Positions 58,101 through 64,000 of a stretch of DNA of 64,000 bases are shown here, one piece after another. The notes beneath the pieces are model-generated. The model saw nothing but the letters and a program-made list of their open reading frames with translations. It made no database searches and was not told the DNA's origin. The stretch's first letter is position 1. Each line of letters opens with the position of its first letter. This DNA comes from Apus apus (lineage: Eukaryota; Chordata; Aves; Apodiformes; Apodidae), in NCBI RefSeq assembly GCF_020740795.1, contig NC_067282.1, forward strand, positions 130,939,132 to 131,003,131, in the 5' to 3' direction. The translations under genes were made by a program, and so were the position numbers.

Positions 58101-61100
58101 AATCACCTGTGGAGGTTCCCAACACACCATTTAAAAATCTGTTAGCAGTCATGGCTTGCTAATATTGCACATTTGCAGCTACAATGTTGAAGACAGCAGA
58201 AGGGTGACTACCAACAGGCCTTTAATCCCTTCATGTGCTGCCAGTGGCACCCTTAAGGCAATGTGACACACTGGGCATAGTAATTTTTCAATAGATTCAG
58301 TCTTAAATAAAACCCAAGGGCACCTGAGAGGCAAAAGTAGATATAATGCCACTTTGTCCACACAGTGTCAAAGGGAATGAAAGAGGCCACGTGTGATTGG
58401 TAATGCAGGTGTGTGTGCTCACAGTCCCACTTTCTTAGCTTGCATGGGAATTTCACTTATTAAAGGTTTTCTACTTCACTAAAACTGTAATGTATGTTGT
58501 AGCAGCATCCTTCTTTAAGTGTACCTTTCACATACTAAAAAAATAAGAGCTTCTCTCTTCGCTTTTGCTTTCGCCAAGAGCATTCTGCCAGCACAATGCT
58601 CTGTACTAGCCAAGCTGATGAGCACTGGGTAAGTGCAGGCTGATCTGTTCTCCACAACTGCTCCAAAAATTGGCCAAGTGTGGTTGAAAAATTAGTTGAA
58701 AACTTGGTCCTTTAGCTTGTTGCTCCATCAGTCACATACAGGGTGTACGCACGGTGGTGACACACCTGGGGAACAGCACCTCAAGGGTGACAGGGAAGAC
58801 GTCTGCATGAGGTGTAACCTCCCTCTTCACTTACCTCCACCATACTCCAGCCCTTGACTCGTTTCCCCTGAGGTGGCAGGTGCAGTGCCTCAATGTGGAA
58901 CACACCACCCACCAGCACAAACTCCTGGAAATCCACAACAGCTTCATCAGTTATTGCCACTTCTTTTCCACTCGTCTCTTCCTGCATCGCTGGATCCTCA
59001 ACTAAACAAAAACATACCAAGTGACATGAGTTAACCTGGTGCTGAAACTAAGACACTGAAATTTCCCACTTTTGCACAAAAAACCCGTGTGCTTGAAGTG
59101 CCTTTACACGATGCAGCATTTCAGCACCACCTACTGGTGTTCCCCAAATGTTTTGTGGGGAAAGCCAGACGGCTGGACAATGCAAAGCGCTTCTGGGTTG
59201 TTTTTTTTAACAGATTAACCTCTGCTCTAACTTCGTAATCAATTCAAAATGCTTTAACAATAGTAAGGTTTTCCTGACAAAATTAGTCACAGCACTCATC
59301 ACAGAAGAATCCCAAAAACATACAACACAGCAGATTCTAGATAGGTTTATTAAGATTGTATTGTTATGAAAAGAAATGAGACAAATGACATAAGGCACCT
59401 ACAGGACATGCTGAAGGTGAAAGACAGGATATTTATGAAGAGCAACAAAAATTTAGCCTGAAACAAAATTTTAAGATGACCAAGACAGTTCACGTTATTT
59501 TCTCCATACAAATATCTATATATTACATATATGGATGAATTTAACTTTTAATTACTTGGAAATTGTTATTAGAAGGCATCAATGTCATGGTCAAAAATGC
59601 CTCAAAATGTTTTCTTTTTAAAAAAACCCAAAACACAAGCATAATATTGCACTAGATATTACAGGAGGACAGAAGTTACTGTTGACAGGGAGCAAGAAAA
59701 GGTGTTCAGTAATGTACAAAAAAGATACTTTGTTATGAAATTTGCTTTCCGAGAGTGAATAATCTCAAAAAAACCTGTCTTCGAGCTTTTTTTTTTAAAA
59801 AAAAAAAAAAGTGAAAATTGTGTTAATTTTATAATGTCAAGTTTAGTTGCAGTATGCAGAGGTTTTATTCTGCTGTATTCACACACCACCACCACGTTCT
59901 TTTGCAGTTATTCCATGAAAAACTTTACAGGAAGCAAGAACTATTTTACTACCAGCCACACTGGTAGCTTGCACTTTAACTTGCTTTCTAAAACAATAAT
60001 ACAAAAATATTTAAGCATCTTTTAAACAAAACTGTTCATTCTCTCAAGCTTAATTAACATAACACTAGCACAACAAAGTTAAACAAAAAGAACTGGAGAA
60101 GCTTTCATTCTTTTCCCTGTTTTTTTCCTCTCTGCTACTGGCCTCCTGTTTTCACTGAATTTGTGGTAACTGAGTATCCTTTCAAACTCAATTATAAAAG
60201 GGTTTGCAAAAGATGAGCATGCCATTAAAAGCATAGTTTCATAAGCCTTCTCTCCTTATTAAAGTAGACAAATAAGCTTGAAGGCATTCAGGTATAATTA
60301 GCACATACATTTCACCTAATACTATGGCAGAGATTTTCAAAGCCTTGCAGAAATAAAATAGCAAATTCCTCCAAGTGAAACCTGTGAAGTTCCCTTGAAA
60401 AACACCTTGTTTGGGTGGCCTTTAGGATCTAGCCTGACAACTGGTTGGTTGGCCTGTGCTCAGCAGAAAGTTCTTACTTTTTGTTTAAACAAGGAAAAGT
60501 CTGTGCAGTTCAGTTCACCTGTGCTGAACAGTTTCTAGTAACTTTATTTAAAACAGTATAAGAAAACTTGCTCCTATTAAACCAAAGGACACCACAATGT
60601 TGATGAAATTTGTAACTTAACTTATGTCTTTAAACTGGAAGAGGGGAGATTTAGATTAGACAGTAGGAAGAAATTCTTCACTATGAGAGTGGTGAGATAC
60701 TGGCACAGGTTGCCCAGAGCAGTTGTGAATGCCCCATCCCCGTAAGTGTTCAAGGCCAGGCTGGATGGGGGGGCTTGGAGGAACCTGGTCTAGTGGGAGG
60801 TGTCCCTGCCTATGCAGGGAGGGTTGGAACTAGATGATCTTTTAAGGTCCCTTCCAACCTAAACCATTCTATGATTCTATGATCCATTCTATGATTCTGT
60901 GTAGGACAGATAAACAGTTTTAGTTCCTAGAATTAGGCCCTCTTTTAGCAAAGTGTATCAGCAAGTATCTTGATTGAAGCACATATTGAAGTAATACTCG
61001 GTCACACTTACACTACTTGCGTGCCTACCATTATATGCATTTGAATAATTTTCTTCTGAGGAAGTCAATCTCACCAGACAGCTTGGCAGATTCATAAGGA

Positions 61101-63538
61101 TTGTCTGTCTCACCCATAAACATACATAAATGTATGCACAGTAATACACAAATGTACACAAACATAGCGAGTATGAACATGAACATAAACTTTACAGGGT
61201 GAGGACAAAATCCATCTTCCTATCTGCTTTGTTTTCTCTCTGCATTTAACAATCATTAATAGAAATGTCAACAAAACACAAGTGTTATCAAAACATCAAT
61301 ACATTCATAAACTTTGTTCCATTTACAGAGATCTGTATCACAGTTTCTATAAGATTATAACAAAATATTTTAAGTAAGTGCTTTTGTAATGCTGCATATA
61401 AAAACGAATCAAACTAACCTTGTGATGCTATGTCCAAGATTTCTAATTTGTTCTCAGTTTCCTCCTCTGTTTTCTGATTTACATCAGCTATGCTGTTCCT
61501 GTTTTCTTTGAATGTGGTCGCACTCTACATAAAAAGCAAAAGACATTTTTTCATTAGTCAGAGACAGACACAACAACAAATAAAGAAGTGAGCATCACCT
61601 CCTTCAAGGAGGCCCAAGGAGAAAAAGTACAGTCCCACTCCCCCAGCAACATTTGCACCAATCTTGCTACAAAGCCAAAGTTTTAGGATAAATAATTTCT
61701 ACCCAGCTAGAAAAAATAGTTTTGATCGAAGGAACTCTCCAGCTTTGGAACTGGACATATAGTGATAAACATAAAATAATTACTTCATTTCCACCTCAAA
61801 TTTCAGCTCGAACTCCTCAAATACCATACAAGCACTTAACCTTTTCAGCAGTGTGTGCACTCCAAAATGTTGTTTCTGCTGACTTGACAGCTATATGAGT
61901 GACACAAGGAAACCTTAAGCCACCACTGAATTGAAAACCATCCTGAAACTCTGCTAGAACCCCCCCTTGCAGTCTGAGCATGTGCCTTCCCTGTGTTATT
62001 TATTCCCTTTCTCACACTGTTTTCTATTTTCAAAACACTACTCTAGCTTTCCAGCCAAATATCCAACCCAGATAGGAATTCCTCCCTGTTATAGCAGGCT
62101 CCTCTGGAAGCACAGCAGTGGACAAACAGCAGTTCAGTGTAGGAGCCATCCATTTGGAGGTACAGGCACCTCTTGTGCCTTGTGCTGTGCCTGCCAGTGC
62201 GTGGAAAGAAGACACATCTCCTGAAAGAGGACAGAAGGTGAGGGGAAAGAAGCATTTATGCACATAAATGTGAGGGAACCCAAGGCAAAGCCAGATAGGA
62301 GGAGAGACTGTGGTAGCTGAGAGAAGTGGAGTCTTTAGAGGGAACAGGAAAATTCACAAAACTTGACTAAGAGAGACAGAGACAGTGAAAAGAAAAAGAG
62401 AAGGAATGAAATGAGAAGCTTGAAGAAAGTCTGAAAAATGTTGGTGAAAACTGCCAAAAGAAAGATTTGTCAAGCAAAAAAAGAAAAGAGGAACCAGCAA
62501 AAAGGCAAAGATTACTCCAAATATATTAAGAGACATACACCATAATTTTTTACAGTTATTTGTGCAAAAATTATAGATAGAGAACCCAAATCATTCATCT
62601 GCAGGTCACAGATGATATCAGAAGAGTAAAACTCAAACCCAGTTACAGGAATACAAAACCAAGCAACCTCTGTAACATCCAAAGCCAACATACTCCAGTG
62701 ATGAGTGTGGATGAAGGGAATCCAGCAGCCAGAACCAATACTGGGAAAGAGTCCTCCAGTGGCAAAGCTTCAGCATACAGACACAGAGCAACCAAGTAAC
62801 TGCACAGCCATGACCTGTTGAACTCTGAATCCTACTCTGCTCGCTGTGAATTTTCTTTGTATTGGATTCCTACAGTGATTTTATGGGACTGTCAGTTTCT
62901 CAGAAGCAGAACATACACCACAGATTTATGGAAATATCTTACAATGGAACCCAACATTCCTCATGGCTTGATCCTATCTTAAGCTGCCAACCAAATACCA
63001 ACTCACGCTTGCCAACTGCACAGCAACTACCACACCCTGTCCGAACCTCCCGTCCTACCTTCTGTACAACAATACTTGGTCATTCATCTTTCCACTCTAT
63101 TGAGAAGGTCTGTGGCACAGAAGTTGCCTTTTTCTATAAAACATTTAAGAAGTCAGCTCTCTGAAGCATAAGACACATTAAGAAGCTACTGCACTGCAAG
63201 TGGCCTTAGTGTAACAATAGCAATGTAGAATATCCTTTGGCAAGAATTTTTTACCTACCTTTCTCCTGTCAGAACACATTTCTTCTTCAGCAGGTACACT
63301 GGGCTCATCTCTGGCTTTCTTTTCCTCTTCTTCTGGTTCTTGTACATTGTCTTCTGAATCCTGAGTTAACTCTTTGCTATCTAAGATCTCCAATTTGGGC
63401 ATGCCCTGCCACTGCAGCCAGAGTGGAGATACATGATCATAATGAGTGTGTAATATGCGAATGGCAACACTGCTCAATGCCAGTGACTTTGGAAGATCAA
63501 ATCCATGCTGTACATCACAAAACACATGATTTTTGAAC
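54870..63538 (-). CDS. DNAI7: DNAI7 (CASC1/CFAP94), C-terminal eight exons; 5' part outside the window
   Basis: DNAI7 is the vertebrate counterpart of Chlamydomonas IC97/FAP94, an intermediate-chain subunit tied to inner-arm dynein in motile cilia. Eight minus-strand exons (63538-63259, 61524-61419, 59001-58835, 58027-57883, 57077-56863, 56613-56446, 56209-56096, 55139-54870) join in phase to 1,465 nt, about 488 codons of a protein of about 716 residues. The first exon seen holds GFDLPKSLALSSVAIRILHT and HYDHVSPLWL, a family hallmark, then a Glu-rich stretch. Later exons give the conserved beta-rich blocks (EFVLVGGVFHIEALHLPPQ, IQITLALSDSVMFFEEP) and a C-terminus ending LLLATRVLTYS. No upstream exon is recognisable between 63539 and 64000. 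It lies tail to tail with IRAG2, as in mammals. Confidence 0.9.
56096..56209 (-). CDS. DNAI7: DNAI7 exon
   Basis: 114 nt, in 0, out 0: APLTEIRAYQQIALLVCAFA, then FAWSKWNQEAGEEQVVFK. The acceptor is TGTGTTACAG and the donor GTTTGT. Confidence 0.92.
56446..56613 (-). CDS. DNAI7: DNAI7 exon
   Basis: 168 nt, in 0, out 0: GNQCMLSSVVVEEKHVLSHV, then TGKWLSPLELRAVLKKAGVN. The acceptor is TTTGTACAACAG and the donor GTAAGT. Confidence 0.92.
56863..57077 (-). CDS. DNAI7: DNAI7 exon
   Basis: In 1, out 0: QQWRTDGISNIKYGTSEKSV, then TFEMGTFYTIALLQDAHLNM, then PYQAWELQPTGTDEALLLVK. The acceptor is CCTCTTGTAAAG and the donor GTACTG. Confidence 0.93.
57883..58027 (-). CDS. DNAI7: DNAI7 exon
   Basis: In 0, out 1: LVDAGFEAYPYPPEENEDAT, then HPPIQITLALSDSVMFFEEP. 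The acceptor is TTGCCAAAG and the donor GTACCA. Confidence 0.93.
58835..59001 (-). CDS. DNAI7: DNAI7 exon
   Basis: In 1, out 0: EDPAMQEETSGKEVAITDEA, then VVDFQEFVLVGGVFHIEALH, then LPPQGKRVKGWSMVE. The acceptor is TTTTTGTTTAG and the donor GTAAGT. Confidence 0.93.
60629..60902 (+). repeat. CR1 LINE 3' end in a DNAI7 intron
   Basis: Sense CR1: 'ggaagaaattcttcactatg', 'ggcacaggttgcccagagca', 'gggttggaactagatgatct', then the tail repeats 'attctatgattctatgatcc'. Its structure is typical and it is less diverged than the copy near 9 kb. Confidence 0.95.
61419..61524 (-). CDS. DNAI7: DNAI7 exon, Glu-rich linker
   Basis: In 0, out 1: SATTFKENRNSIADVNQKTE, then EETENKLEILDIASQ. The acceptor is CTTTTTATGTAG and the donor GTTAGT. 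The sequence is poorly conserved; the call rests on phase and splice sites. Confidence 0.8.
63259..63538 (-). CDS. DNAI7: DNAI7 first exon in window
   Basis: In 2, out 0: FKNHVFCDVQHGFDLPKSLA, then LSSVAIRILHTHYDHVSPLW, then an acidic tail (EPEEEEKKARDEPSVPAEEE). The acceptor is CTGTTATTTACAG and the donor GTAGGT. Confidence 0.92.
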
Positions 63539-64000
63539 CTGTAAATAACAGTGAAAAAAATTAACATTCTCTAGTAAGATGGGCAGCACTCCCTTGTACT
63601 TCTTCATAAGTATTCAAACTACACTAAAAGTCACTTACATTCTCTTTTATCTACGAAACAGGGTGGGATGTCATGATACACTTCCTGTCTTGTACTGACA
63701 GCTTTCTGTGACCCCTCCAGAAAAGCTCTAACACATTAAGGGGATTAGGAGCTGCAAAAAATAATGGTGCTGATGGGATGACAAGGAGGCAGAGTGGGAC
63801 AGCAGCTCTTCTGCACAGTACATTCCTGGTAAAACAGACTAATGTACTTCCTGCATCGGTGAAGTCCCCAGCTGTCTGTGTTACATCAGTTTCAGCATCT
63901 TCCACATACAACCCAAAGAGATACACAGATGTAAAGGTGACTTTGGTAACAGTATTACACAGCCACCAACCCTTGTGACATTGTAGGAAACAGGCTAACT

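Noticed and set aside
63539-63960. GTAAGT-like donor near 63632-63637 and a 91-codon minus-strand frame upstream of the first DNAI7 exon seen
   Set aside because: The frame required by the next exon hits a stop just before the donor, and the translation does not look like DNAI7.
1-64000. CRISPR arrays, bacterial operons, rRNA, tRNA, phage or endogenous retroviral genes
   Set aside because: None seen. The only mobile elements I can support are CR1 LINE fragments.

Overview
The window looks like bird nuclear DNA. It carries three CR1 LINE 3' ends of the avian type, with tails built from a short ATTCTATG-like unit, and three vertebrate genes split into small exons with GT-AG introns. Turtles and crocodilians also carry CR1, so 'bird' is an inference; the species cannot be named. 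There is no prokaryotic, plasmid, CRISPR or phage content.

Layout. (1) 1047-4887, minus strand: SPX, the spexin neuropeptide precursor, complete in six exons. It encodes a signal peptide, then NWTPQAMLYLKGAQ followed by the amidation and cleavage signal GRR. (2) About 4.95-15.26 kb: intergenic DNA with one old CR1-like fragment and no supported gene. (3) 15,266 to about 54,860, plus strand: IRAG2 (also LRMP or JAW1), modelled here as 42 coding exons whose splice phases all join into one 1,523-residue frame. In order it has a disordered N-terminus, a degenerate EF-hand module like that of KASH5, long coiled coils, the coiled coil shared with IRAG1/MRVI1, one transmembrane helix and a KASH-like tail ending in GPPPV. 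CR1 copies sit in two of its introns. (4) 54,870-63,538, minus strand: the last eight recognisable exons (about 488 codons) of DNAI7 (CASC1), an axonemal dynein intermediate-chain protein. Its 5' part lies beyond the right edge.

SPX and IRAG2 are divergent. IRAG2 and DNAI7 are tail to tail, and their poly(A) signals interleave within about 25 bp. IRAG2 next to DNAI7 is the usual vertebrate order (BCAT1-LRMP-CASC1-LYRM5-KRAS in human). SPX next to IRAG2 is not the human order, where SPX lies by GOLT1B and GYS2.

The three genes do not form one pathway. SPX is a secreted peptide acting on galanin receptors 2 and 3. IRAG2 is a tail-anchored ER and nuclear-envelope protein tied to IP3 receptors and LINC complexes. 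DNAI7 works in motile cilia. The most interesting reading is that IRAG2 here can make a long form joining a KASH5-like, dynein-adaptor-type N-terminus to the JAW1 body and KASH tail. A shorter form of about 518 residues could start inside the gene. All exon calls come from reading splice sites and frames by eye and were not checked against transcripts or databases. In the exon entries, 'in' and 'out' give the number of bases of a split codon already carried into, or left at the end of, each exon.
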